Assembly (NCBI GenBank): GCA_022562895.1
Contig: JADFOK010000006.1
Span: 1-64,000 of the forward strand
DNA length: 64,000 bases
Reading direction: 5' to 3'
From: Bacteroidota bacterium
Lineage (GTDB): Bacteria > Bacteroidota > Bacteroidia > Flavobacteriales > Flavobacteriaceae
Positions 46,062-55,703 of the stretch are shown one piece after another; position 1 is the first letter of the stretch; the number at the start of each line of letters is the position of its first letter. Both the position numbers and the translations under genes were made by a program. The notes under the pieces were generated by a model. The model worked only from the letters and a program-made list of their open reading frames with translations, was not told the DNA's origin and did no database searches.

Positions 46062-48557
46062 ATGCATAAAATTATTTCTGTTCTATTTACATTTATTCTT
46101 TGCACAGCTACTCTTTTTGCTCAACAGCCAAAAAAACCTAATACTTCCGAGATATATCACTCCCTTCAAAAGTTAAATTTTTTAGGCTCGGCCCTATATA
46201 TCGCGGCACATCCCGACGACGAAAACACACGATTAATTTCGCATCTATCAAACGAAGTTCATGCACGAACTGCTTATTTATCAATTACAAGAGGAGATGG
46301 CGGACAAAATCTTATCGGTCCAGAAATCAGAGAATTGTTAGGTGTGATTAGAACCCAGGAACTTTTAGCTGCAAGACGAACCGATGGCAGTCAGCAATTT
46401 TTTACTCGTGCTAACGATTTTGGTTATTCTAAACATCCAGATGAAACTCTTGAGATATGGAATCGTAAAGAAGTTTTAAGTGATGTAGTCCTTACCATCC
46501 GAAGGTTTAAGCCCGATATAATCATCAATCGTTTTAATCATCGAAATCCAGGTAGCACCCATGGCCATCATACCTCTTCGGCAATGTTGAGTATTGATGC
46601 TTTCGAAATGGTTGGTGATGCTTCAAAATATCCAAAAACAGCTGTAAAATATGGTGTCTGGCAACCCAAACGACTATTTTTTAATACTTCCTGGTGGTTT
46701 TATGGGAGTAGAGAAAAATTTGAAAAAGCCGACAAAACCAATCTTGTTGAAGTCGAAACCGGAAGTTATTATCCTTCCTTAGGACTTTCTAATGGTGAGA
46801 TCGCCTCTTTAAGCAGGAGCATGCACAAATCTCAAGGATTTGGAAGTACCGGATCCAGAGGTAACCAAACAGAATATCTAGAATTTTTAAAAGGTGATTT
46901 TCCAACCGATAAAACCAATCTTTTTGATGGAATAAATACAACCTGGTCACGCTTAGAGGGTGGAAAAGCTATTGGAACTATCCTAAATTATTTAGAAGAT
47001 AATTTTAATTTTAAAGAACCGTCAGAAATGCTCCCGGATTTATTGAAAGCATACCAATTAGTCATTCAACTAAATGATAAACACTGGAGAGAAATTAAGA
47101 CTGAACAGCTAAAAAAACTTATACTGGATTCTGGTGGAATTTTTCTTGAAGCCGTTTCAGAAAAAAATTCGATTAATCCCAATGAAAATTACAATATCAA
47201 AATCGAAGCCATTAATCGTGGAAGTACTGCAATAACGTTTACCAGTATTAAATCAAATAAAGACCTAATAATAGAAACGATAAATGAAAATCTCCTTCCC
47301 AATAAGAAAATAAACATAAATATTAGTGTCAATTCGGAAAATCACAGCTTAAAATATTCAACTCCCTATTGGCTCAACGAAAAGGGTACCCTGGGAATGT
47401 ATAAGGCTCCAGATGATTTAATTGGCCTACCTGAATCTCCAGCACCTGAGAAAGTAATATTTGAATTAGCATTTGGAGATATAGTTATTCCTTTTTCCAA
47501 AGAAGTAGTTTTTAAGTTTAATGATCCGGTAAAAGGCGAAGTATATAGACCTCTGGAAATTCTTCCTGAAGTTACCTCAAGCATCCCTGAAAAAGTGCTT
47601 ATTTTTTCAACTGAGGAAACAAAAAAAATTCCTGTAATCATTAGAGCTGGAAAAGATAATATTTTTGGTACCGTTTCATTGCAACACCCTAAGGGATGGA
47701 TAGTCTCACCCTCCCAACAAACCTTTAATATTTCAACAAAAGATCAAGAAGAAACAATATTATTTTCAGTAAAACCACCAAAAAATCAAAGTGAAGGGTA
47801 TTTAATACCCCAGATCCAAATTGGTGATAATTTATATAATAAAGAACTCGTCATAATCGATTATGATCATATCCCCTATCAAAGTGTATTATTGCCTTCC
47901 AAAGCAAAAGTAGTACGGATAAACCTTCAGAAAAAAGGACAAAATATTGGTTATATAGAGGGTGCCGGAGATGCAATTCCTGAAAGCTTAAAGCAAATAG
48001 GATATGATGTGACCACGATACCTGCTTCAGAGATCACTCGAGATAATTTGAAACAATACGATGCTATTGTTGTAGGAATTAGAGCTTATAATACAGTGCC
48101 GGAATTATCTTTTAGACAACCCGTTTTAATGAATTATGTAGAAAATGGAGGTACTTTGATATTACAATATAATACTAATCGTCGATTAGTTACCAATGAA
48201 TTAGCTCCTTTCTCGTTAACTTTATCCAGAGATAGAGTGACCGATGAATTTTCTGAAGTTGAAATACTTAATCCCGATCATCCCATTTTAAATACACCTA
48301 ATATAATTACACAAGTTGATTTTGAAGGATGGGTGCAAGAACGTGGGTTATATTTTCCAAATAAATGGGCGGAAGAGTTTACCCCAATCCTAGGTATGCA
48401 TGATACTAACTATCCACAAACTAATGGCGCTCTATTAGTAGCGAATTATGGTAAGGGATATTATATATATACAGGCTTAAGTTTCTTTAGAGAACTTCCA
48501 GCAGGAGTACCCGGTGCTTACCGATTGTTTGCTAATTTATTATCTATTGGAAAATGA
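46062..48557 (+). CDS. PIG-L family deacetylase, secreted
   Basis: An 831-residue exported protein with a signal peptide (to ~20; TATLFAQQ). The N-terminal LmbE/PIG-L fold has IAAHPDDEN at 48-55 with zinc Asp/Glu-His, and HGHHTSS downstream. The rest includes beta-rich, NEW3/fibronectin-like segments and a C-terminal ThuA-like glutamine-amidotransferase-like domain (YDAIVVGIRAYNTVPEL). PIG-L enzymes remove N-acetyl from sugars; substrate probably an extracellular or periplasmic glycoconjugate. Overlaps the 37-residue gene by 4 bp (ATGA), then comes the symporter. Confidence 0.86.
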   Translation: MHKIISVLFTFILCTATLFAQQPKKPNTSEIYHSLQKLNFLGSALYIAAHPDDENTRLISHLSNEVHARTAYLSITRGDGGQNLIGPEIRELLGVIRTQELLAARRTDGSQQFFTRANDFGYSKHPDETLEIWNRKEVLSDVVLTIRRFKPDIIINRFNHRNPGSTHGHHTSSAMLSIDAFEMVGDASKYPKTAVKYGVWQPKRLFFNTSWWFYGSREKFEKADKTNLVEVETGSYYPSLGLSNGEIASLSRSMHKSQGFGSTGSRGNQTEYLEFLKGDFPTDKTNLFDGINTTWSRLEGGKAIGTILNYLEDNFNFKEPSEMLPDLLKAYQLVIQLNDKHWREIKTEQLKKLILDSGGIFLEAVSEKNSINPNENYNIKIEAINRGSTAITFTSIKSNKDLIIETINENLLPNKKININISVNSENHSLKYSTPYWLNEKGTLGMYKAPDDLIGLPESPAPEKVIFELAFGDIVIPFSKEVVFKFNDPVKGEVYRPLEILPEVTSSIPEKVLIFSTEETKKIPVIIRAGKDNIFGTVSLQHPKGWIVSPSQQTFNISTKDQEETILFSVKPPKNQSEGYLIPQIQIGDNLYNKELVIIDYDHIPYQSVLLPSKAKVVRINLQKKGQNIGYIEGAGDAIPESLKQIGYDVTTIPASEITRDNLKQYDAIVVGIRAYNTVPELSFRQPVLMNYVENGGTLILQYNTNRRLVTNELAPFSLTLSRDRVTDEFSEVEILNPDHPILNTPNIITQVDFEGWVQERGLYFPNKWAEEFTPILGMHDTNYPQTNGALLVANYGKGYYIYTGLSFFRELPAGVPGAYRLFANLLSIGK

Positions 48558-48667
48558 CAACACCAAAAAAAGAAAAATATATCTGGAAAAAATGGTACAC
48601 TCTTGTGTTGGTGATAAATGCCATTTACATCATTCTGTTTTATTTTATAACGAAAAGTTACTCATAA
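48554..48667 (+). CDS. Small membrane protein, 37 aa
   Basis: A 37-residue ORF from ATG at 48554, overlapping the PIG-L stop (ATGA), to TAA at 48667, one base before the symporter ATG. The protein is MTTPKKEKYIWKKWYTLVLV plus a short hydrophobic end: a basic N-terminus and one helix of ~20 residues. Overlap on both ends and one-base spacing strongly support translation. Likely a small subunit or stabiliser of the Na+:solute symporter. Confidence 0.78.
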   Translation: MTTPKKEKYIWKKWYTLVLVINAIYIILFYFITKSYS

Positions 48668-48668
48668 T

Positions 48669-50348
48669 ATGCAATTAATAGATTGGATAATTCTTGTGGG
48701 TACACTTCTTTTCATAGTATTATATGGCACCTATAAAACAAGAGGCAATAAAAATGTAACCGATTATATAAAAGGAGGTAGCGATGCTAAATGGTGGACT
48801 ATTGGGTTGAGTGTTATGGCAACTCAAGCCAGTGCAATTACTTTTTTATCAACCCCCGGACAAGCATTTCATGACGGGATGGGTTTTGTACAGTTTTACT
48901 TTGGATTGCCTATTGCTATGGTGATTATTTGTCTGGTATTTATCCCCCTATATCATAAACTAAAAGTCTTTACGGCTTACGAATTTCTCGAAAGCAGATT
49001 CGATCTAAAAACACGAACATTAACCGCAATATTATTTTTGATTCAACGAGGATTAGCTGCAGGAATAACCATTTTTGCTCCGGCAATTATCCTTTCGGCT
49101 GTATTGGGCTGGAACTTATTTTATCTCAATATTATCATTGGAGTATTAGTAATTATATATACTCTGAGTGGAGGTACCAAGGCAGTAAGCATTACACAGA
49201 AACAGCAAATGGGAGTGATTTTTGCGGGAATGCTTATTTCATTTTTACTTATTCTTAATTATCTTCCCTTAGACATCACCTTTTCAAAAGCTCTGGATAT
49301 TGCAGGAGCTAGTGGGAAAATGGAGGTTTTAGATTTTTCATTCGATTTTGATAACCGCTATACTTTTTGGAGCGGTATTATAGGGGGAACTTTTTTGGCA
49401 CTTTCCTATTTTGGAACAGACCAAAGTCAAGTACAACGTTACCTCGCCGGGAAGTCAGTAAAACAAAGTCAGTTGGGTTTAATTTTTAACGGTTTAGTGA
49501 AAATACCTATGCAATTTTTTATCCTCCTGGTGGGAATCATGGTTTTTGTTTTTTACCAATTCAATAGTTCTCCATTGAATTTTAATCCCTCTGCAATAGA
49601 AGATGTGAAAAATTCAGAATATGCTTCCGAATATTATGTCTTGGAATCTGAAAAACAAGAACTGGAAAAGGTAATTACAACAAAACAATTGGCTTTTGCA
49701 GCTTCCGATAATACTTCTGAAAAGGAAATACTTATAACTGAAATTAAATCATTGAACGATTTAGAAAATGGTCTGCGGGAACAAACCAAAGTATTGATAA
49801 AAAGGGCGAATCCCGATGCTGAAACTAATGATAAGGATTATGTATTTATTCATTTTATCCTTACCAATTTACCTCGTGGTCTGATAGGATTATTACTCGC
49901 TGTAATTTTAAGTGCTGCAATGTCTAGTACAGCCTCCGAACTTAATGCACTTGCCGCAACAACAACGATAGATTTATATAAGAGAAATGTTGCGAAAAAA
50001 ACGGAAATTCATTATGTGAATGCTACTAAATGGTTTACATTACTTTGGGGTATTATTGCAATATCGGTTGCTAGTGTAGCTAATCTGTTTGATAATTTGA
50101 TCCAACTTGTAAATATTATTGGATCGATATTTTATGGTAATGTATTGGGTATATTCCTGCTTGCATTTTTTGTAAAATACGTAAAGGGTAAAGCTGTTTT
50201 CTTATCTGCAATTATTACCCAGATTATCATTATTTATATATGGTATATAGACCTCATGCCCTATTTATGGCTAAATCTTGTAGGTTGTACTATTGTCATG
50301 GGACTTGCTTTAATCTTGCAGGTTTTTACTATAAATAAGAAAATTTAA
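48669..50348 (+). CDS. Sodium:solute symporter
   Basis: A 559-residue SSS-family secondary transporter with 13-14 helices, Na+-driven. Helix 1-2 region: MQLIDWIILVGTLLFIVLYG, GGSDAKWWTIGLSVMATQAS, helix 8-9: YFGTDQSQVQRYL; the sites SAAMSSTASELNAL match the core SSS signature. The loop around 320-390 is charged and extra long. Its neighbour, a PIG-L deacetylase, suggests that the substrate could be a sugar or sugar acid released by it. Co-transcribed with the 37-residue protein. Confidence 0.9.
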   Translation: MQLIDWIILVGTLLFIVLYGTYKTRGNKNVTDYIKGGSDAKWWTIGLSVMATQASAITFLSTPGQAFHDGMGFVQFYFGLPIAMVIICLVFIPLYHKLKVFTAYEFLESRFDLKTRTLTAILFLIQRGLAAGITIFAPAIILSAVLGWNLFYLNIIIGVLVIIYTLSGGTKAVSITQKQQMGVIFAGMLISFLLILNYLPLDITFSKALDIAGASGKMEVLDFSFDFDNRYTFWSGIIGGTFLALSYFGTDQSQVQRYLAGKSVKQSQLGLIFNGLVKIPMQFFILLVGIMVFVFYQFNSSPLNFNPSAIEDVKNSEYASEYYVLESEKQELEKVITTKQLAFAASDNTSEKEILITEIKSLNDLENGLREQTKVLIKRANPDAETNDKDYVFIHFILTNLPRGLIGLLLAVILSAAMSSTASELNALAATTTIDLYKRNVAKKTEIHYVNATKWFTLLWGIIAISVASVANLFDNLIQLVNIIGSIFYGNVLGIFLLAFFVKYVKGKAVFLSAIITQIIIIYIWYIDLMPYLWLNLVGCTIVMGLALILQVFTINKKI

Positions 50349-50579
50349 AGTTATTTTTATTTATTATTATATTCAATTTTTATTTTGTTTGAAATAACAC
50401 ATAATTAAAAGTAGATTGTATAAGAACATATAATATTCTTTAATAATTTAATAAAAATTCGTAATAATTACAGTGCAATAATTAATTCAGATTTGTACTT
50501 TTACATAAGACAGATTGAAATTTCCTCAAATATTACTTTACAAGTAATAAATTAATTGCCTATACAATTAGTATAAAAA

Positions 50580-50620
50580 ATGAAAATAAAAACAACGCAT
50601 CTTTATTTATAATTAGTGTA
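50580..50620 (+). pseudogene. Broken N-terminal end of the sulfatase signal peptide
   Basis: From ATG at 50580 the frame runs MKIKTTHLYL and stops. If the A5 tract at 50588-50592 had one more A, it would read MKIKNNASLF and continue IISVMLVLFYGCKE into the sulfatase: a complete lipoprotein signal peptide. The present sequence is thus one base short. It could be an assembly error, a phase-variable tract, or a real mutation rescued by slippage. Confidence 0.55.
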
Positions 50621-52891
50621 ATGCTGGTTCTTTTTTACGGGTGCAAAGAATCTCAAGATGATACCAAGAATGAATTTCTAACAGAATTTAAAGAAAAAAT
50701 CGCGAAATCTTATGCGGATTCTGAAGAGTGGTGGCCGGAAAAAAAACGTCCCCTAAAAGGTGCTCCTAATGTAATTATCTTTCTTTTAGATGATGTGGGA
50801 TTTGCACAGATAGGTTCATTTGGGGGTCTGATCAAGACACCAAATATTGATGAGTTAGCAGCTAATGGACTGAGATACAATAATTTTCATACTACAGCAT
50901 TGTGTTCTCCTTCACGTGCCACATTAATGGCAGGCCGAAACCCACATACCATTGGATTGGGTAGCCATGCCCTTACGGCCATGGGTTTTCCGGGTTATAA
51001 TGCAATTGTTCCCCCATCGGCAAAATCGGTAGCCAATTATTTAGAGGAAGCAGGTTATATAAACTATGCCCTTGGAAAGTGGGATCACACCCCTTTATAT
51101 GAAGTGTCTCAAATTGGACCCTTCGATCGTTGGCCAAGTAATGAAGGTTTTGCACACTCTTACACTTTTATGGCTGCAGATGTTCATCAATTCATTCCTG
51201 TCATGTGGGATGATCATCATCCGGAACCCTACACAAGAGTAGCACACCTTGATGAGGAATTAGCCGATAGAGCTATTGAGAATATTACAGGACATAAATC
51301 CATAGACAAGAAACTTCCTTTTATGATGCTTTGGGCCTCGGGCTCCATGCATTCACCACATCCTGCCCCCGATTCCTATTTAGATAAGTATAGAGGTATG
51401 TTTGATATGGGCTGGGATGAAGCTCGTATCCAGATCCTTGAAAATCAAAAGAAATTGGGAATTATACCCGAAAATACCAAGCTTTCTAAAAGAATTCCTG
51501 AATTACCTGCCTGGGATTCTCTTCCCGATGACGAAAAGATATTGTATGCTCGCCAGATGGAAGTTTTTGCTGCTCAAATGGAACATGTCGATTTCCAAAT
51601 AGGAAGAATTATTGCAACCTTAAAACGGATAGGTGAATATGATAACACACTTATTTTTGTTACATCAGATAATGGAGCCAGTGGTGAAGGTGGTCTAGCC
51701 GGTACGTTCAATGAGACCTATGTTCTTAACGGAATGCAGACTCCCTTCGATGCCAATATGAGACATTTAGAGCATTGGGGACAGTGGGATACATATCCTC
51801 ATTATCATGCAGGTTGGGCAGGAGCTGGTAATACACCATTCCCATATTTTAAGCAGAGCTCACACAGAGGTGGCCAGGCAGATGCTTTAATTGTTCACTG
51901 GCCAAATGGTATCAAAGCAAAAGGAGAGATTCGTAATCAATATCATCACATCAGTGATATTGCTCCTACTATCCTTGAAGCTGCGGGAGTTGAAGTACCC
52001 GAGGAATATCATGGGATTAAGCAACAACCTATGACAGGTTTGGCCATGAATTATTCATTCGACAATGCAGATGCTGCCGACGTTAAAACCGTTCAGTATT
52101 ATGAGATGTTTGGTAACCGTGCCATCTATGCGGATGGATGGAAAGCAGTAACCTTGCATGCCAACCGTATGCCTTGGGATATAACAAAAAGAGGGGACCC
52201 TGAAGATGACGTTTGGGAATTGTATAACGTAGCTGAAGATTTTTCTGAAAGCACGAATTTAGCTGAAGTACATCCGGAGAAATTGGAAGAATTGAAAAAA
52301 TTGTTTGAAGAGGAGGCTTGGAAAAATAATGTGTATCCTCTGCATGATGATATGATGACCCGAATGGCTAATATTAATTTAATCATATTTGGCGATCAAA
52401 AGGAATTTACCTATTACGCACCAGGTGCTGTTCGTATCGCTGAAAAATCTTCGGTACCCGTTAAAAACAGATCACATACGATAGAAACAACTATCGACTT
52501 AAAAGGTGATGAAGAAGGTGTCATTATTTCTTGTGGTGGTATGACGGGTGGTTATTCCATGTATATCAAGGATCATAAACTTCATTTTGATTACAACTTT
52601 CTTGATGGGATACATTACCATATCACATCACCTATATTACCTAAAGGAATTGTAGACATAAAATATGATTTTACCTTAACAGGCCCATGGGCTGGTATTG
52701 GAGTACTTTACGTAAATGGTGAAAAAGTAGGTGAAGCAGATATGCCTAAAATGCATATTAGCACCTATTCTCTTGCAGAAACATTTGATATTGGTATTGA
52801 TTATGGTACCCAGGTGGATCCCAATTATGAAGGAAGTCCATTTAAATTCACTGGAGAGATTGATCGGGTTATTGTAACATTAACCGATTAA
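50621..52891 (+). CDS. Arylsulfatase, formylglycine type, lipoprotein
   Basis: Type I sulfatase, hydrolyses sulfate esters. 756 residues from the ATG at 50621. The N-terminal metal motif is FLLDDVGFAQIGSFGG; the active-site motif CSPSRATLMAGR holds Cys95, modified to formylglycine. Alkaline-phosphatase-like fold to ~520, then an additional beta-sandwich-like C-terminal (TTIDLKGDEEGVIIS), similar to larger S1-type sulfatases. The FGE-type maturase gene is next on the same strand. From 50621 only seven residues precede Cys8; the full signal peptide needs the one-base correction described at 50580. Substrate unknown, perhaps a marine sulfated polysaccharide. Confidence 0.88.
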   Translation: MLVLFYGCKESQDDTKNEFLTEFKEKIAKSYADSEEWWPEKKRPLKGAPNVIIFLLDDVGFAQIGSFGGLIKTPNIDELAANGLRYNNFHTTALCSPSRATLMAGRNPHTIGLGSHALTAMGFPGYNAIVPPSAKSVANYLEEAGYINYALGKWDHTPLYEVSQIGPFDRWPSNEGFAHSYTFMAADVHQFIPVMWDDHHPEPYTRVAHLDEELADRAIENITGHKSIDKKLPFMMLWASGSMHSPHPAPDSYLDKYRGMFDMGWDEARIQILENQKKLGIIPENTKLSKRIPELPAWDSLPDDEKILYARQMEVFAAQMEHVDFQIGRIIATLKRIGEYDNTLIFVTSDNGASGEGGLAGTFNETYVLNGMQTPFDANMRHLEHWGQWDTYPHYHAGWAGAGNTPFPYFKQSSHRGGQADALIVHWPNGIKAKGEIRNQYHHISDIAPTILEAAGVEVPEEYHGIKQQPMTGLAMNYSFDNADAADVKTVQYYEMFGNRAIYADGWKAVTLHANRMPWDITKRGDPEDDVWELYNVAEDFSESTNLAEVHPEKLEELKKLFEEEAWKNNVYPLHDDMMTRMANINLIIFGDQKEFTYYAPGAVRIAEKSSVPVKNRSHTIETTIDLKGDEEGVIISCGGMTGGYSMYIKDHKLHFDYNFLDGIHYHITSPILPKGIVDIKYDFTLTGPWAGIGVLYVNGEKVGEADMPKMHISTYSLAETFDIGIDYGTQVDPNYEGSPFKFTGEIDRVIVTLTD

Positions 52892-52914
52892 TTTTAATGT
52901 ATTAATGTAAATTG

Positions 52915-52945
52915 AGGCCAGATAATTTTTATTATCTGGTCTTTA
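52915..52945 (+). terminator. Terminator after the sulfatase
   Basis: AGGCCAGATAA pairs with TTATCTGGTCTTT (one G-T pair) with a short loop, 24 bp after the stop. Confidence 0.75.
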
Positions 52946-53068
52946 TTTGAAAAAGGCTGGACAATAATTGATATGGAGAGGGATTGGAAAATTATATATC
53001 CATTTGAATTATCAGAGCAGTAAGCGAAAATCTTACCTGCAAACTAAAAACAAATAATATACATTTTT

Positions 53069-53076
53069 TATATTTG
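53069..53076 (+). promoter_or_regulatory. -7 box (TATATTTG) for the FGE gene
   Basis: TATATTTG ends 21 bp before the ATG at 53098; the TTG at 53074 in this box is in frame but is not the start. Confidence 0.5.
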
Positions 53077-53097
53077 CTATTAATTCCTAACCTTACT

Positions 53098-54165
53098 ATG
53101 AATAAATTTATAGGTATAATTAGTATCATGATTGGTATTATTGCTTGCCAAAATGAAACTAAAAAAGAAGTTACCAAAGAGATTAAAAAAGATGAAATCG
53201 ATGTTATCAAATCTGTTAACAACAACAAAGGTATGGTATGGATTGAGGGAGGAACTTTCAATATGGGAGCTGCTTCTAAAGGGTTTTATAAAAGAGAATA
53301 TCCTTCACATATAGTAGAAGTTGATGGTTTTTGGATGGACATTCATGAAGTAACCAATTTACAGTATTCAGAATTTACCAAAGCAACTGGTTATAAAACT
53401 GTAGCTGAAAGAGCTGTAGATTGGGAAGAGTTAAAAAAGCAACTTCCTCCTGATACTCCTAAACCTCATGATAGTATTTTACAAGCGGGTTCTTTAGTTT
53501 TTAAAGAATCTAAGGGTCCTGTGAGTTTAAATAATCCTGCCAACTGGTGGTTTTGGACAATTGGAGCCAATTGGAAACATCCTGAAGGTAAAGATAGTGA
53601 CATTACTAATAAAATGAGTCATCCTGTTGTACAGATAGCTTACGAAGATGCAATTGCATATTGTAAGTGGGCCAATAAAAGATTACCAACCGAAGCAGAA
53701 TGGGAATTTGCTGCAAGAGGAGGATTGGTTGATAAAAAATATACCTGGGGTGATGAAGATCCAAAGAATAGGCAGGATTTAGCAAATATCTATCAAGGTG
53801 ATTTTCCTTATAACAACACAAGCATAGATAATTATACTGGAACAGCTCCTGTAATGCAATTTAAGTCTAATGGGTATCAATTATTCGATATGTCTGGCAA
53901 TGTATGGGAATGGTGTTCAGATTTTTTTAATGAAAATTATTACGAAGAGGTTGCTTCCAAAATTTGTAAGAACCCCACTGGAGCAAAGACAAGTTATAAT
54001 TCAAGAGAAACTTATGTTATTGAAAGAGTTACCAAAGGTGGATCCTTTTTATGCCATATTTCTTATTGTTTTAATTATCGTCCAAGTGCCAGAGAAGGAA
54101 CTTCTGTTGATACTGGATTATCACATCTTGGTTTTAGGTGTGTAAAAGAAAAAAATATTATATAA
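53098..54165 (+). CDS. Formylglycine-generating enzyme, lipoprotein
   Basis: A 355-residue SUMF1/FGE-fold protein. It oxidises the Cys of the CxPxR motif in sulfatases to formylglycine, using O2 and copper. Signal peptide ends at lipobox IIAC (Cys17), so it is likely a lipoprotein. The fold markers are WIEGGTFNMG, PVVQIAYEDAIAYCKW, LPTEAEWEFAARGG and MSGNVWEWC. The two catalytic cysteines are Cys319 and Cys324 in GGSFLCHISYC, matching C336 and C341 of human FGE. GldK-type structural relatives lack them. It lies 206 bp after the sulfatase, its probable substrate. Confidence 0.88.
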   Translation: MNKFIGIISIMIGIIACQNETKKEVTKEIKKDEIDVIKSVNNNKGMVWIEGGTFNMGAASKGFYKREYPSHIVEVDGFWMDIHEVTNLQYSEFTKATGYKTVAERAVDWEELKKQLPPDTPKPHDSILQAGSLVFKESKGPVSLNNPANWWFWTIGANWKHPEGKDSDITNKMSHPVVQIAYEDAIAYCKWANKRLPTEAEWEFAARGGLVDKKYTWGDEDPKNRQDLANIYQGDFPYNNTSIDNYTGTAPVMQFKSNGYQLFDMSGNVWEWCSDFFNENYYEEVASKICKNPTGAKTSYNSRETYVIERVTKGGSFLCHISYCFNYRPSAREGTSVDTGLSHLGFRCVKEKNII

Positions 54166-54242
54166 CTAAAAGGAACAATTTATACATAGATTTTTAATTT
54201 CAGAATCATTATTATAATGTATTCAATTGTTTAAACATTAAT

Positions 54243-54274
54243 AAAAAACGCTCCATGAAATCGGAGCGTTTTTT
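54243..54274. terminator. Bidirectional terminator
   Basis: AAAAAACGCTCC pairs with GGAGCGTTTTTT around an 8-nt loop, between FGE (+) and DUF2911 (-). Confidence 0.9.
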
Positions 54275-54294
54275 ATTAATGGATTAAATTTAAA

Positions 54295-55140
54295 TTACAA
54301 AACTCCCCACTCTTTTAGGGATTTTGTATTCAATGCTATATAATCATCATTACCTGCTTCTTTTGCAAGTTTTAATGAAGTTTGAGCTGCATTAATAGCT
54401 ACTTTTTTATTTCCAGCTTTAGCATAAATCAAAGATTTTTGTCTGTGATACCAAAAAGCGGGTTCTTCACGTAATTCGATAGCCTTGTCAATCCAATTCT
54501 GGGCTTTATTTATATCTTTTCCAGATTCCAAATAGTAAACAGCAGATGCGTAGTAATCATTTGCAGAAGGGCCGGACATTACTCTTTCTATTTCTGCAGA
54601 AACTAATTTATCTGTAATAAATTTAATAGGTACTACAATAGACACATTTTCCCAAAGCATTCTTAAGTTTGCAGAATCATTAGTAATATCGGAAAATGCA
54701 ATAGTAAAAGACTGAATATCAAAGGCCATTGGATCTACCTGTGCTTTCACTGTAACTACTACTTTACTTTCGTCCCATTCCTGGGGTGTTCCCCAATTAT
54801 CAGAATCGCTGTAAAAATATATTTCCCAATTTTGTACATTAGGTTTTGTATAAATAGCATAGGAACCTGCTTTTAATTCGGTACCCCCAATATTTACATC
54901 ATCACTAAAAGTAATTTTAGTGTTTTCGTTAGCTCCGGTACGCCATAATTCACCATATGGTACCAAACCTCCAAAAATAGTCCTACCCCTCATTGAAGGT
55001 CGAGAGTACTCTAAAGTTACTTTAGTAAGTCCTACCGTTTGTTCGATTTTTTGAAAAGGACTAGGTTGCGGAGTTTCAATTTGAGCGTATGTGCCATATG
55101 ATACTACAATGGCTAATGATAATAAAAATAGTTTTTTCAT
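54295..55140 (-). CDS. DUF2911 domain protein, exported
   Basis: A 281-residue secreted protein. Signal peptide to ~19 (SYGTYAQ). The DUF2911 block begins at residue ~34: QTVGLTKVTLEYSRPSMRGR, WRTGANENTKITFS and LKAGSYAIYTKPN, all characteristic. The C-terminus (~190-281) is helical, with TPR-like wording (ALAEIERVMSGPSANDYYA; KAGNKKVAINAAQTSL). Unknown function; common in Bacteroidota. Shares a terminator with FGE and has its own -7 box. Confidence 0.88.
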   Translation of the reverse strand: MKKLFLLSLAIVVSYGTYAQIETPQPSPFQKIEQTVGLTKVTLEYSRPSMRGRTIFGGLVPYGELWRTGANENTKITFSDDVNIGGTELKAGSYAIYTKPNVQNWEIYFYSDSDNWGTPQEWDESKVVVTVKAQVDPMAFDIQSFTIAFSDITNDSANLRMLWENVSIVVPIKFITDKLVSAEIERVMSGPSANDYYASAVYYLESGKDINKAQNWIDKAIELREEPAFWYHRQKSLIYAKAGNKKVAINAAQTSLKLAKEAGNDDYIALNTKSLKEWGVL

Positions 55141-55703
55141 AGATAAGAATTTTAATGTTTTTTACGTTTTTACAAAATTATAAAAAACAATCTTTAAAAC
55201 GCTATCAAAAACATAAAATAGTATCTATCATTTTACATTATTATTTTAAGGTCTTTTTTATTTACTAATCATGGGTATGAATTATGATTTTTATTTAACA
55301 AAATTATATATCATGATTATTTGTGGTTTTTTCCTACTTTTATCTGTATAATTTGCATATCATCGAAAAGATATGATTATCAACGATTTAATTAAATACT
55401 TGTTTAAGAAATTTATTGGATTTAAAAAATGATATCTTTTTTTTCCCTAAAAAAGTAATTGATATTTTATGTCGAACTGTGAAGGTTTGATTCTATTTGA
55501 TTATTGAGTTATGATCTGATAAATGAAAACCCAAGAAATGATGAATTTTATCAAATTATTTATGAGCTTTCTATAAATAAATGTCATTTAATTGAATAAA
55601 TTGTAAGAATTTTCCTAATAATATTCGTTTTAACGATTATTTGCATATATTTAACGACATTTTAATTCATTTAAGGTACATAAATAACCCCAAATATCAG
55701 CCT
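55141..55703. other. 563-bp AT-rich noncoding region
   Basis: Nothing larger than about 26 codons with an ATG. At its left end there is a minus-strand -7 box for the DUF2911 gene (55173). A stretch of short direct runs of T and A fills the rest. No tRNA, no terminator and no strong + promoter were found. Leader RNA for the Fe-S gene at 55704 may start here. Confidence 0.6.
55173..55180 (-). promoter_or_regulatory. -7 box (TAATTTTG on minus) for DUF2911
   Basis: CAAAATTA on the plus strand, 32 bp before the ATG at 55140. Confidence 0.5.

Noticed and set aside
55270..55437. Two short ORFs (26 and 19 codons) in the 55141-55703 gap
   Set aside because: No start context or promoter, AT-rich random-like sequence; not supported as genes.
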